This document shows, piece after piece, positions 53,447 to 61,927 of a stretch of DNA of 64,000 nucleotides. Source of the stretch: Bacteroidota bacterium. GTDB lineage: Bacteria; Bacteroidota; Bacteroidia; Chitinophagales; Chitinophagaceae. A program made the position numbers and the translations under genes. The stretch's first letter is position 1; each line of letters opens with the position of its first letter. The notes under the pieces were generated by a model. It was not told where the DNA came from. It searched no databases and saw only the letters and a program-made list of their open reading frames with translations. The stretch lies in assembly GCA_016868775.1 (NCBI GenBank), contig VGFT01000004.1, positions 124,001 through 188,000 of the forward strand, read 5' to 3'.

Positions 53447-54361
53447 ATGGTAATTCAACCTTCTCCCCTTAAACCCGGTGAAACGGTGGGCATTATGTGT
53501 CCGGCCGGTTACATGCCCAAAGAGCGAACCGATGCCTGTGTGGACCGGTTACGTGAGTGGGACTATGCATCCGTGTTGGGACAGACCCTGTACAGTGCTT
53601 CCATAAATTATTTTTCCGGAACCGATGAACAGCGGGCATCCGATCTTCAACAGATGCTGGATGATGATTCGATCCGGACCATTTTATTTGGAAGAGGTGG
53701 TTATGGCATGTCGCGCATCATTGATCAGCTCGACTTCACTCGATTTATGAAAAATCCGAAGTGGATCGCGGGGTACAGCGACATCACGGTTTTGTTGGCG
53801 CATCTCTATTCTTGTTACGGCATTTCTTCCTTGCATTCGCCTATGGCCGGCGCCTTTGCCGATTTTCCGGAAGATCAAATCTATTTACCCTCGGTTCGCA
53901 ATCTGATCAGTGGAGGGGTGATGGATTATTCGGTGTTGGCCGATTCCCGAAATAAAATCGGAGTGGCAGTGGGACCTTTATTGGGAGGCAACTTGGCACT
54001 GTTCACTCATTTGATCGGAACGCCTTCGTTTCCTGAAACGGCCGGTGCCATTCTTTTTTTAGAGGATGTAGGTGAGCAATTATATAACATTGATCGGATG
54101 TTGCGGCAATTGAAGCGAAGCGGAAAATTGGAGCAGCTCGGGGGATTGATCTTTGGCGGATTTACCGAGTGTAAGGATACCGATCGCCCTTTTGGTCAGG
54201 ATGTATCCGATATTTTGCAAACCATTGCGTCGTCATATGATTTTCCGGTTTGTTACGATTTTCCGGTTAGTCATACCGGTCGAAATTATCCCTTGAAATA
54301 CGGCGTGAACGTACGGCTGCAGGTAGGTGTGGAGGGGGTTCGTCTGCAGGAGTTAGTCTGA
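53447..54361 (+). CDS. ldcA: Peptidase S66, LD-carboxypeptidase
   Basis: The 304-residue protein has GRGGYGMSRI near 83, the nucleophile Ser in AGYSDIT near 110, the Glu in FGGFTECKD near 238 and the His in SHTGRNYP near 275, so the S66 Ser-Glu-His triad is complete. It removes the terminal D-Ala from tetrapeptides in murein recycling, in the cytoplasm; no signal peptide is seen. Confidence 0.93.
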   Translation: MVIQPSPLKPGETVGIMCPAGYMPKERTDACVDRLREWDYASVLGQTLYSASINYFSGTDEQRASDLQQMLDDDSIRTILFGRGGYGMSRIIDQLDFTRFMKNPKWIAGYSDITVLLAHLYSCYGISSLHSPMAGAFADFPEDQIYLPSVRNLISGGVMDYSVLADSRNKIGVAVGPLLGGNLALFTHLIGTPSFPETAGAILFLEDVGEQLYNIDRMLRQLKRSGKLEQLGGLIFGGFTECKDTDRPFGQDVSDILQTIASSYDFPVCYDFPVSHTGRNYPLKYGVNVRLQVGVEGVRLQELV

Positions 54362-54370
54362 AAGAAGTCG

Positions 54371-55183
54371 CTAGCGTGCCCAGACGGAGTCTAGTGCCCT
54401 TCGAACCATCGGATCTTGTACCAAGCCATTGTGTGTTCCGCCGGGTACCATCAATAGTTGATCTGTTTTCTTCAGTGCTGGTTGGAGTCGCTTTGCTTGT
54501 TTGATGCCGATCACTTCATCGTTGGTGCCATGAAAAATGAAAACCGGTGCGCTCACATTTTTTAGATACTCATGGAGCGGAAACGAGTAGCGCATCATCC
54601 AGCTCGTAGGATAAATCGGCAAGAAGCGGGCAGCTACGCTCGGCAGATCGTAGTAGGGTGTTTCCAGGATCAGGGTTTTGCAGCCGCGCCGGGAGGCGAG
54701 TTGGGCGGCCACCCCGGTGCCCAAGCTCTTTCCATGTATTATTATGCTGTCGGCTGCGACTTGTTTGTGTGCGATCCGATAAACAATCTCCGACCATTCG
54801 TACAGTTTTTGCTCCGTGAATTGTCCGCTGCTTTTTCCATACCCCGGATAATCGATCATCAGCACGCGGTAACCGTCTTTTGTCATGGGCGGGGTTTGGT
54901 CGGCATAATACCCTATGTGCTTGCGGTTGCCGTGAAAATAGAGGATGATCCCTTTTGCGGCTTGTTGAGAATCCGGCAGAAACTCGACTAAATGAAGCGT
55001 ATCGCTGGAGTTGATGGGGATGGCCAGGTCGTGGTGTCGGTAGGGGATTTCGTAATTATTATTGGGATGAACACGTTCGGGATGAAAGATGAGTTCCTCC
55101 TGAAAAAAATAAAATAAAAAACCGATCCCAATGTAGATGGAGACGATCCATCGCAGCCAGCGCAGCAAGCGGTTGTTGACCAT
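54371..55183 (-). CDS. Membrane-anchored alpha/beta hydrolase, copy 1
   Basis: From ATG 55183 the 270-residue protein has an N-terminal membrane helix (about 10-28), YFHGNRKHIGYY, DYPGYGKSSG, the nucleophile GKSLGTG near 152 and a HGTNDE/GGTHNGL end with the acid and His. It is a paralogue of the next gene upstream (55194-55979), with the same layout and similar motifs. The substrate is unknown. Confidence 0.88.
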   Translation of the reverse strand: MVNNRLLRWLRWIVSIYIGIGFLFYFFQEELIFHPERVHPNNNYEIPYRHHDLAIPINSSDTLHLVEFLPDSQQAAKGIILYFHGNRKHIGYYADQTPPMTKDGYRVLMIDYPGYGKSSGQFTEQKLYEWSEIVYRIAHKQVAADSIIIHGKSLGTGVAAQLASRRGCKTLILETPYYDLPSVAARFLPIYPTSWMMRYSFPLHEYLKNVSAPVFIFHGTNDEVIGIKQAKRLQPALKKTDQLLMVPGGTHNGLVQDPMVRRALDSVWAR

Positions 55184-55193
55184 GGAACGAAGT

Positions 55194-55979
55194 TCAGTAT
55201 TTGAGGATATCGCGGATGAAATTGTGGTATTTGTCGAACCGGGGCAGGTTGTTGTGTCCGCCGCCTTCAATTCGGATTAGGGTGATCCGGTCTGGGTTGA
55301 TCCGTTGCAGGGCTTCGCTATGTTCAAGGGGAATGAGTCGGTCTTTTGTTCCGTGTATAAGATAGGTGTGGCAACGAACCGCTCGCAGCCATTTTTCGGT
55401 TCGCAGGTGAAATCGAAGCACCCAGCGGACGGGCAGGATGGGGAGAAATCGTTCGATGACTTTGATGAAGTTCAGATAGGGTGCATCCAGGATCAGGTAG
55501 CGCGGTTTGTTGTCGGCCGCCAGCTTGGCGGCAAAGCCGCTGCCCAGGCTGCGTCCATATACGATCAGGTGGTCTTCTCCGTATTTTTCTTTGAGACGGT
55601 CGTACACAAACTGCATGTCGCTCAGCATGTCCGCTTCGCTTCGTTTGCCGGTGCTTTTGCCAAAGCCGCGGTAGTCGACCAGTACCACATCGTAATCGAA
55701 TCGATAAAAGTCACGGGCATATTTGGCCCAGCCTTTAATGCTTCGGGAGTTGCCGTGAAAATAGAGGACCAGTCCTTTTGGATGCTCCCGAAAAAAATGA
55801 AGTCCATTGATCCGAACACCCGGTGCTACATCAAAAAAGTACTCCTGAAAGGGTGCGTCGTATTTAAAGACGAAGTCGGCGCTGAGTTTCTCGGGTTTGA
55901 ATAGGAATTTTTCCTGTAGCAGGTAGGCCAGTAAGGAGAGCACCACGATGCCGATCAGGATGTATAACAGGATCTCCAC
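55194..55979 (-). CDS. Membrane-anchored alpha/beta hydrolase, copy 2
   Basis: The 261-residue protein starts at GTG 55979 with a membrane helix (about 4-22), then YFHGNSRSIKGW, DYRGFGKSTG, the nucleophile GRSLGSG near 143, IHGTKDRLI and GGGHNNL. It lies 10 nt from its paralogue, so the pair is a tandem duplication. A TAATTTTC box ends 4 nt before the GTG, again predicting a leaderless start. Confidence 0.88.
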   Translation of the reverse strand: MEILLYILIGIVVLSLLAYLLQEKFLFKPEKLSADFVFKYDAPFQEYFFDVAPGVRINGLHFFREHPKGLVLYFHGNSRSIKGWAKYARDFYRFDYDVVLVDYRGFGKSTGKRSEADMLSDMQFVYDRLKEKYGEDHLIVYGRSLGSGFAAKLAADNKPRYLILDAPYLNFIKVIERFLPILPVRWVLRFHLRTEKWLRAVRCHTYLIHGTKDRLIPLEHSEALQRINPDRITLIRIEGGGHNNLPRFDKYHNFIRDILKY

Positions 55980-56014
55980 GGTGGAAAATTACGCAAATGC
56001 CCCCGGTAGACCGA

Positions 56015-57988
56015 TTAATTGATCCGTGTAAGCTTGAGGTTGGTGACGGGGGCCACGACCAGGGGGAATTTTTCGACCGTTACGTTGGCCAGGTCAAGCC
56101 CAAATCCTTTTTCCTCCGAGAGCGAGCGGTCTTTCAGCCAAAAGTGGAATTTCATGATCAGTTGTTCCAGGAAGGGGAGTTCATTGTCTTGGCTTAGGTA
56201 TTTTTCCAGCACAATGAATTGAAAATCGCCGACTACTTGGTTATTGGCTAAGCTCTCGTAGCGGCTTATGATATTCACTTCCTTGTTGGCCACCAGGTCT
56301 TCGACTACTTTTCGGAACATCAGGTTGATGCGGGGTTGCATTCGAAAGCCAAGCCGGAAATCGATTCGGATGATGTCGTTGGGAATGATGTGTTCGACAT
56401 GGTATTCGCAGGTGTATGGATTATCAACCGTATCGATGTGTACCAGCCAATAGATATCGGCCCGTTTGGGTTTTTTATTGAGGATGGAGTAGATGACTTT
56501 GTGCTCAATTTCCTTGGGGTTGTTGGCGCTGGTCATATACACCAAGTGGGTGGCATACTTGGGGACCGTCCGATCGCTGCTCAGCTCCTGGATCTTGGTG
56601 ATGTAGTCTTCCAATCGTACGAATTCAATGTATCGGTTTTTGATCTTGCGGGCTCGGTACCAGACGTACATCACAGCAAAGACGATCAATCCGATGATCA
56701 GGGTAATGTAGCCGCCGTGCATGAATTTTACCATGAGGGCGATCAGGTAACCGATTTCTACAAAAAGATAACCCACCAGAAAAATATAGATCCAAAGCGA
56801 TTTCACGCGGTGTAAAACCAAGTAGTTGGCGAAGAGGATGGTGGTGGCCAGCATGGTAACGATGATCGCCAGTCCGTAAGCCGCTTCCATGTCAGATGAT
56901 TTTCGGAAATACAGCACAACCGAAACGCATCCGATAAACATCAACATGTTGATGGTGGGGATGAAGAGTTGTCCTCTGGCTTCAGACGGGTATTGAATCC
57001 GAAGTTTCGGCCAAAGGTTCAGCCGCATGGCCTCACTGATCAGGGTAAAGGCGCCCGATACCATTGCCTGGCTGGCGATGATGGCAGCGCTGGTCGCAAT
57101 TACAACACCGGGGATGATGAACCACTGGGGCATCATGTCGTAGAAGGCATTGATGGCCAAGGTGCTTTTTACTTCCGGGGTGATGGTCAGGCCCGCTCGA
57201 TTGGTCAGCAGGTTGGCACCCTGTCCGAAATAATGGATCAGCAGACAGGTTTTGACGTATAACCAGGAGTTGCGGATGTTTCCTCTTCCGCAATGGCCCA
57301 GGTCGCTGTAGAGCGCCTCGGCTCCCGTGGTACAAAGAAAGACGGCTCCCAGTAACCAAAAACCTCCGGGATAGGTTCGCAGGAATTCGATGGCGTAGTA
57401 GGGACTGACCGCTCGGAAGATGGACAGGTCATCAAACACATGAACCAACCCCAGGATCAGCAGCATGGTGAACCAGAGAAACATAATGGGACCGAACAAG
57501 CTGCCGATGGAGGCCGTGCCAAACTGTTGCATGAAAAAGAAGGCCGTGAGGATAGAAAGCACGATGATCACAACGGTGTTGCTGCCGTCCGTAATCCCCA
57601 GGTTGGGTAATTCTTTAAGTCCCTCTACCGCGGAGGTAATGGAGATGGGTGGCGTGATGATCCCATCAGCCAAGAGGGAGGCGCCGCCCACCATGGCGGG
57701 GATGACCAGCCATTTTTTTCGGCGCCGCACCAGTGCATAAAGCGCAAAGGTTCCGCCTTCCCCCCGGTTGTCGGCCCGAAGCACCAAAATCACGTATTTA
57801 AGGGTGGTTTGAAGGGTGAGGGTCCAGATGATACAGGACAGGGTTCCCAAGATGAGTTCCTCGCTGATGACCCGGTCGGAGATAATGGCGTTGAATACGT
57901 AGAGGGGAGAGGTGCCGATGTCACCATAGATGATCCCCAGGGCGATTAGAAGTCCGGCAGCCGAAACTTTTTGCGTGGTGGTTTTCAC
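56015..57988 (-). CDS. kup: KUP family potassium uptake protein
   Basis: From GTG 57988 the 657-residue protein has twelve predicted helices and the KUP motifs GIIYGDIGTSPLYV, RADNRGEGGTFALYAL, GGASLLADGIITPPIS and the TTGAEALYSDLGH selectivity region, followed by a cytoplasmic C-terminal domain. It imports K+ with protons. The frame is open to 58027, but the extension has no homology and overlaps the divergent leader. Confidence 0.95.
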   Translation of the reverse strand: MKTTTQKVSAAGLLIALGIIYGDIGTSPLYVFNAIISDRVISEELILGTLSCIIWTLTLQTTLKYVILVLRADNRGEGGTFALYALVRRRKKWLVIPAMVGGASLLADGIITPPISITSAVEGLKELPNLGITDGSNTVVIIVLSILTAFFFMQQFGTASIGSLFGPIMFLWFTMLLILGLVHVFDDLSIFRAVSPYYAIEFLRTYPGGFWLLGAVFLCTTGAEALYSDLGHCGRGNIRNSWLYVKTCLLIHYFGQGANLLTNRAGLTITPEVKSTLAINAFYDMMPQWFIIPGVVIATSAAIIASQAMVSGAFTLISEAMRLNLWPKLRIQYPSEARGQLFIPTINMLMFIGCVSVVLYFRKSSDMEAAYGLAIIVTMLATTILFANYLVLHRVKSLWIYIFLVGYLFVEIGYLIALMVKFMHGGYITLIIGLIVFAVMYVWYRARKIKNRYIEFVRLEDYITKIQELSSDRTVPKYATHLVYMTSANNPKEIEHKVIYSILNKKPKRADIYWLVHIDTVDNPYTCEYHVEHIIPNDIIRIDFRLGFRMQPRINLMFRKVVEDLVANKEVNIISRYESLANNQVVGDFQFIVLEKYLSQDNELPFLEQLIMKFHFWLKDRSLSEEKGFGLDLANVTVEKFPLVVAPVTNLKLTRIN

Positions 57989-58162
57989 AAAAGATAGTTG
58001 GAGAGATGCCTGCTTCTGCCAAAACAAAAGTGGATCCTTGTCATGAACATTAAATTGGGAACAAAGTTATATACAAAACCAGGATACCCGCCAACACAGG
58101 TTTCCCGGGTTTTAACCCACCCTTCACAATCGGGCATTTGGGTTTGTCTAATTTTGTCTTTG
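57989..58162. promoter_or_regulatory. Divergent kup / 58163 intergenic region
   Basis: On the plus strand TAATTTTG (58149-58156), an exact -7 match, ends 6 nt before ATG 58163. GGGTTTTAACCC (58107-58118) is a small palindrome. No gene is visible in the rest. Confidence 0.42.
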
Positions 58163-59707
58163 ATGAAACGAGTATGCTACAGTTGTATGGTGATGTTTTG
58201 GGTGGGACTGCTGTCTTTACTCCAACCGGTATTTGCCCAAAAATTGGTTTATGCCGAGCCCGACAGGTCTGACAGCCGAAGAATGAATTTTGAGATCATC
58301 GGGAAAGTGGGGCCGCACTTTTTGATCTATAAAAATGTCCGAAATCAGCACTGGGTATCGGTGTTGGACAACTACATGGTACAGGTGGAGAAAGTGGATC
58401 AGGACCACCTGCCCACGAACGACCAGCTGATCAACATCGATTTTGTGACCTATCCGCAAAGTGCCTGGATGATTTATCAGCATCAAAAGAAGAATGTCGT
58501 TTACTGTTTTGCGGCACAGATTGATGCCAATGGCCGCCGGGTAGGGGAGCCCGTGGAGCTGGACACGAGCATGGTTCGTTCGGCATCTCCCCAGACCGTG
58601 TATACTACTTTGGTTAGCGAAGACCGAAAACGAATCATGGTTTTCAAGGTCAATAGCCGCAACAGACAGTTATTTCGAGTCACCACCCTTTTATACAACG
58701 ACCAATTGCAGCTGCTTGGTCGAACGGAGATGGCCATTCCCATCGAGGAGCGCGAGGAGACATTGGGGAATTTTACAATCGATAATGCAGGAAATCTCGC
58801 TTTTTTGAAATTGCACCGTTCAGCCAATGAGTACGTCGACCAGGTTGTGTTTTATTACAAAGCCATCGATACCGATTCGCCGGTCACCACCCCCCTGATC
58901 CTAAATCAAGTTTGGTTAGATGACCCCCACTTGAGGGTGGATAATGCCAATGGCCGATTCCTGCTTGCTTCCCTTTCCTACAGTGAACGCAGAAGCCATG
59001 TGGATGGGCTATTTTTTTGTTTATGGAATAAAGAATCGTTGACCGAGCCCCAAACATCCACCTATAGTTTCCCCAACTCACTTCGGCAGGAGGTTAAAGG
59101 CGATGCGGGTTTAAAAGCTGCGTTTAACGATCATTTTATCCGGCAGATCTCGGTTCGAAAAGATGGTGGGTGGGTAATTGGTACGGAGCGGTATTACACA
59201 ACCTCTCGGTTCAATAACTGGAACCGATGGGATTATCTTTATGGCTCACCCTATTTTTTCCCGGGGGTCTCGGATTTCTACTACTACAATCCCTATTTCA
59301 ACCGATACTTTTTTAACAACCGGACCGTTGGTCAAAATCAGGTGCGGTACCACGCCGATAACATTGCTGTTTTATCGTTTAGCCGCGATGCCCAACACGA
59401 GTGGAGTTCCGTGATCACAAAAAGTCAATTCAACGACGAATCCGATGACTTGCTTTCTTTCCACGCTTTTATTGTAACGGGTCAGTTGCACCTGATCATG
59501 AACCTGCCGGAGCGTCGTTTAAATCTAATGCAGGACTTTACGTTGGGGACCGGCGGAATGTTCAGCCGGAATCCCACGATGCGAAACTTAGACAGGGGCT
59601 ATGAATTGATGCCCCGGTTTGCGAAACAGGTCAGCGCCCGTCAAATCATACTTCCGTGTATCTATCGGAACTATCTTTGTTTCGCCAAGATCGACTATAC
59701 GCCTTAA
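58163..59707 (+). CDS. Secreted protein of unknown function, possibly beta-propeller-like
   Basis: From ATG 58163 the 514-residue product has a signal peptide ending in QPVFAQ and then a mature region rich in strands with repeated aromatic and Asp/Gly turns (HWVSVLDNYM, VVYCFAAQID, GGWVIGTERYYTT), and a Tyr/Asn/Phe-rich loop near 365-395 (YYYNPYFNRYFFNN). I do not recognise the family. The gene precedes a DUF6427 membrane protein by 16 nt, so the two are likely co-transcribed. The frame-open extension to 57998 crosses the promoter. Confidence 0.72.
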   Translation: MKRVCYSCMVMFWVGLLSLLQPVFAQKLVYAEPDRSDSRRMNFEIIGKVGPHFLIYKNVRNQHWVSVLDNYMVQVEKVDQDHLPTNDQLINIDFVTYPQSAWMIYQHQKKNVVYCFAAQIDANGRRVGEPVELDTSMVRSASPQTVYTTLVSEDRKRIMVFKVNSRNRQLFRVTTLLYNDQLQLLGRTEMAIPIEEREETLGNFTIDNAGNLAFLKLHRSANEYVDQVVFYYKAIDTDSPVTTPLILNQVWLDDPHLRVDNANGRFLLASLSYSERRSHVDGLFFCLWNKESLTEPQTSTYSFPNSLRQEVKGDAGLKAAFNDHFIRQISVRKDGGWVIGTERYYTTSRFNNWNRWDYLYGSPYFFPGVSDFYYYNPYFNRYFFNNRTVGQNQVRYHADNIAVLSFSRDAQHEWSSVITKSQFNDESDDLLSFHAFIVTGQLHLIMNLPERRLNLMQDFTLGTGGMFSRNPTMRNLDRGYELMPRFAKQVSARQIILPCIYRNYLCFAKIDYTP

Positions 59708-59723
59708 GCGATCGGCTCCATCC

Positions 59724-60710
59724 TTGATCGGTTTATTTAAACAACGCAATCCAATTCTGTGGCTGGCCCTGTTGCTGTATGCCGTGGCCGTCAAGTGGAT
59801 TTATTTTACCTGGCCCCAATCCGTAGCTGCTACACCTACTGGCGGACATCTCTTTAAGCCCATCTTGGAATTTTTCGCTGGCGAAAAAGACTCCTCTCTT
59901 CAATTACGGTTCATCGGTTTGCTATTGAACCTGGTGCAGGCCTTTCAGCTAAATGGACTGATCAACCGAAATAAGATGATGGGTGCGGCTACCTATTTAC
60001 CGGCGCTGTCTTACTTAACACTCAGCTCCTTTTTCTCACAGTGGAATGATTTTACATCTTGGTCGCTGGTGCTCTGTCTTTTATTGTGGATTTTTCAAGG
60101 TCAATTCAAGCTTTATCAAACCCCTCAGTCAAGAGGGGCTGTTTATAACAGGTGTTTGATTTGGGGCCTGCTTCCGCTGTTGGAGCCTGCCGCGTTGCCC
60201 TTTGTGCTTTGGGGATTAATCGGAATTTGGGTGATGCGTCCTTTTCGCTGGCCCGAGTTTTGGATTGTGCTAATGGGACTGATTACACCCTACTATTTTA
60301 TGATGATCTGGAATTATTGGAATGGGGTAGGTGAGTGGTACCGGGTAGTTCCCTCGTTGCGCCTCTATTATCCACACATTGGAGAGGCTCGTTGGTTCGT
60401 GGCCATGGGTATGCTACTGGCCATTCCCACATTGGTTGGGATGGGGCAGGTACAATCCAACCTGCGTAAAATGTTGATACCCGTACGAAAGGGCTGGATG
60501 CACTGGACCATTTGGCTTCTCCTTTCCCTGCTACTGCCCTTTCTCTTACCGCAGCAATATGGTCCCGGCTACACGGCCATCCTGCTGCCCACGGCAGCTT
60601 TTCAGGCCTGTTTCTACTATTATACTGGCTTGCGCATTGTGCCGCTTTTGTTTTTTTGGCTAGAGCTGGGCGCTGTGCTCTGGCTTCAATATGGCAGCCG
60701 CATCAGCTGA
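59724..60710 (+). CDS. DUF6427 family integral membrane protein
   Basis: The product has about nine hydrophobic segments with many Trp and Tyr residues (LIGLFKQRNPILWLALLLYAV at the start, FRWPEFWIVLMGLITPYYFM in the middle), which fits DUF6427 of Bacteroidota. From TTG 59724 it has 328 residues; the frame is open to 59619 but this overlaps the preceding gene by 89 nt. Function unknown. Confidence 0.72.
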   Translation: MIGLFKQRNPILWLALLLYAVAVKWIYFTWPQSVAATPTGGHLFKPILEFFAGEKDSSLQLRFIGLLLNLVQAFQLNGLINRNKMMGAATYLPALSYLTLSSFFSQWNDFTSWSLVLCLLLWIFQGQFKLYQTPQSRGAVYNRCLIWGLLPLLEPAALPFVLWGLIGIWVMRPFRWPEFWIVLMGLITPYYFMMIWNYWNGVGEWYRVVPSLRLYYPHIGEARWFVAMGMLLAIPTLVGMGQVQSNLRKMLIPVRKGWMHWTIWLLLSLLLPFLLPQQYGPGYTAILLPTAAFQACFYYYTGLRIVPLLFFWLELGAVLWLQYGSRIS

Positions 60711-60721
60711 CCCGGAACGGT

Positions 60722-60729
60722 TATATTTG
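60722..60729 (+). promoter_or_regulatory. -7 promoter element upstream of purQ
   Basis: TATATTTG matches TAnnTTTG exactly, 17 nt before the purQ ATG, in the 36-bp gap after the DUF6427 gene. Confidence 0.45.
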
Positions 60730-60746
60730 TGCTTTAATTTACCAGC

Positions 60747-61427
60747 ATGAAATTTGGTGTGGTCGTTTTCCCCGGCTCGAATTGCGATCGGGATATGTTC
60801 GACGCGTTGTTGGTTGATCTGAAACAAGAAGTTCAATGGCTTTGGCACAAGGATGATCAGTTGACCCATTTCACGACCGAAGATTGTCTGGTTCTCCCCG
60901 GAGGATTTTCCTACGGCGACTATTTACGATGCGGCGCCATCGCCCGGTTCAGTCCCATGATGCAACGAGTCATCGATCATGCCGAAGCCGGTGGAAAAGT
61001 ATTGGGTGTTTGCAACGGTTTCCAGATTCTTTGTGAATCCAAACTATTGCCCGGGGCTCTTCTGCGCAACGCAAACCAACAGTTCGTCTGTCGTAACGTC
61101 TATATCAGCGATTCCGAAAGAGCGGTTTATCAAATTCCGGTGGCTCATGGGGAGGGACGTTATTATGCAGACGACCGAACGCTTGACCAGCTGGAGGCAA
61201 ACGGTCAAGTCCTTTTCCGCTACTGTACCCGGGAAGGGGCCATTACGCAAACAGCCAATCCCAACGGTGCTTGCCGAAACATCGCTGGCATCCGAAACGC
61301 CCAAGGAAACGTCATTGGCATGATGCCGCATCCCGAACGGGCCAGTTCACCCTCCCTTGGAAACCTAGATGGCCGAACCCTCCTCCGGAAATGGATCTTG
61401 GAACAGGAGCCGGAGCCGGTCGGATGA
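60747..61427 (+). CDS. purQ: Phosphoribosylformylglycinamidine synthase, glutaminase subunit
   Basis: The 226-residue class I glutamine amidotransferase begins KFGVVVFPGSNCDRD and has the nucleophile Cys89 in GVCNGFQIL, with the His and Glu in MMPHPERAS. It supplies ammonia to PurL in purine synthesis. PurL and PurS are not in the window. Confidence 0.96.
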   Translation: MKFGVVVFPGSNCDRDMFDALLVDLKQEVQWLWHKDDQLTHFTTEDCLVLPGGFSYGDYLRCGAIARFSPMMQRVIDHAEAGGKVLGVCNGFQILCESKLLPGALLRNANQQFVCRNVYISDSERAVYQIPVAHGEGRYYADDRTLDQLEANGQVLFRYCTREGAITQTANPNGACRNIAGIRNAQGNVIGMMPHPERASSPSLGNLDGRTLLRKWILEQEPEPVG

Positions 61428-61477
61428 TTTTAACATACCCATTAGCTTTCAAATACGAAATTTGCAAAAAAAGGGAA

Positions 61478-61927
61478 ATGCGCACCTTGATCACTTCTTT
61501 GCTGCTTATTGGAACTCAATTTCTTTTTGCTCAAAATCCGATCACCTGGCAATTTCAAGCCGTGAAAACCGGTGAGTTGCAATACGACATCGTCCTCAAA
61601 GCCAGCATTCAGCCTGGCTGGCATCTTTACTCCCAGCAACAACCCGAAGATGCCATCGCAATCCCCACTTCCATACAATTCAACGCAAACCCCCTGCTGG
61701 TGCGGGAAAAAGGAATTCGGGAGGAGGGAAAACTGGAGAAATACAAGGACAAAACCCTGGGGGTTACTTCCTTGCAGTTCTCCAACCAAGTTAATTTCAT
61801 CCAGTCCATCAAGCTAAAAGCAAAAGTCAAGACCGCTATCACCGGTGAGATCGAGTACCAGGTATGTGATGATGAGAAATGCCTGCCGCCCAAAAAGCTT
61901 CCCTTCACCATCCCCCTGAACGGATGA
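61478..61927 (+). CDS. Free-standing DsbD alpha-domain-like protein
   Basis: From ATG 61478 the 149-residue protein has a signal peptide (ending FLFAQ) and one DsbD N-terminal immunoglobulin-like domain with YQVCDDEKCLPP, in which Cys130 and Cys135 form the redox pair. The next gene is a full DsbD that overlaps it by 4 nt (ATGA), so the two form one electron-transfer unit that brings reducing power to the periplasm. Confidence 0.88.
   Translation: MRTLITSLLLIGTQFLFAQNPITWQFQAVKTGELQYDIVLKASIQPGWHLYSQQQPEDAIAIPTSIQFNANPLLVREKGIREEGKLEKYKDKTLGVTSLQFSNQVNFIQSIKLKAKVKTAITGEIEYQVCDDEKCLPPKKLPFTIPLNG

Noticed and set aside
57988-58027. Upstream in-frame extension of kup
   Set aside because: No KUP family residues precede the GTG at 57988, and the extension enters the divergent promoter region.
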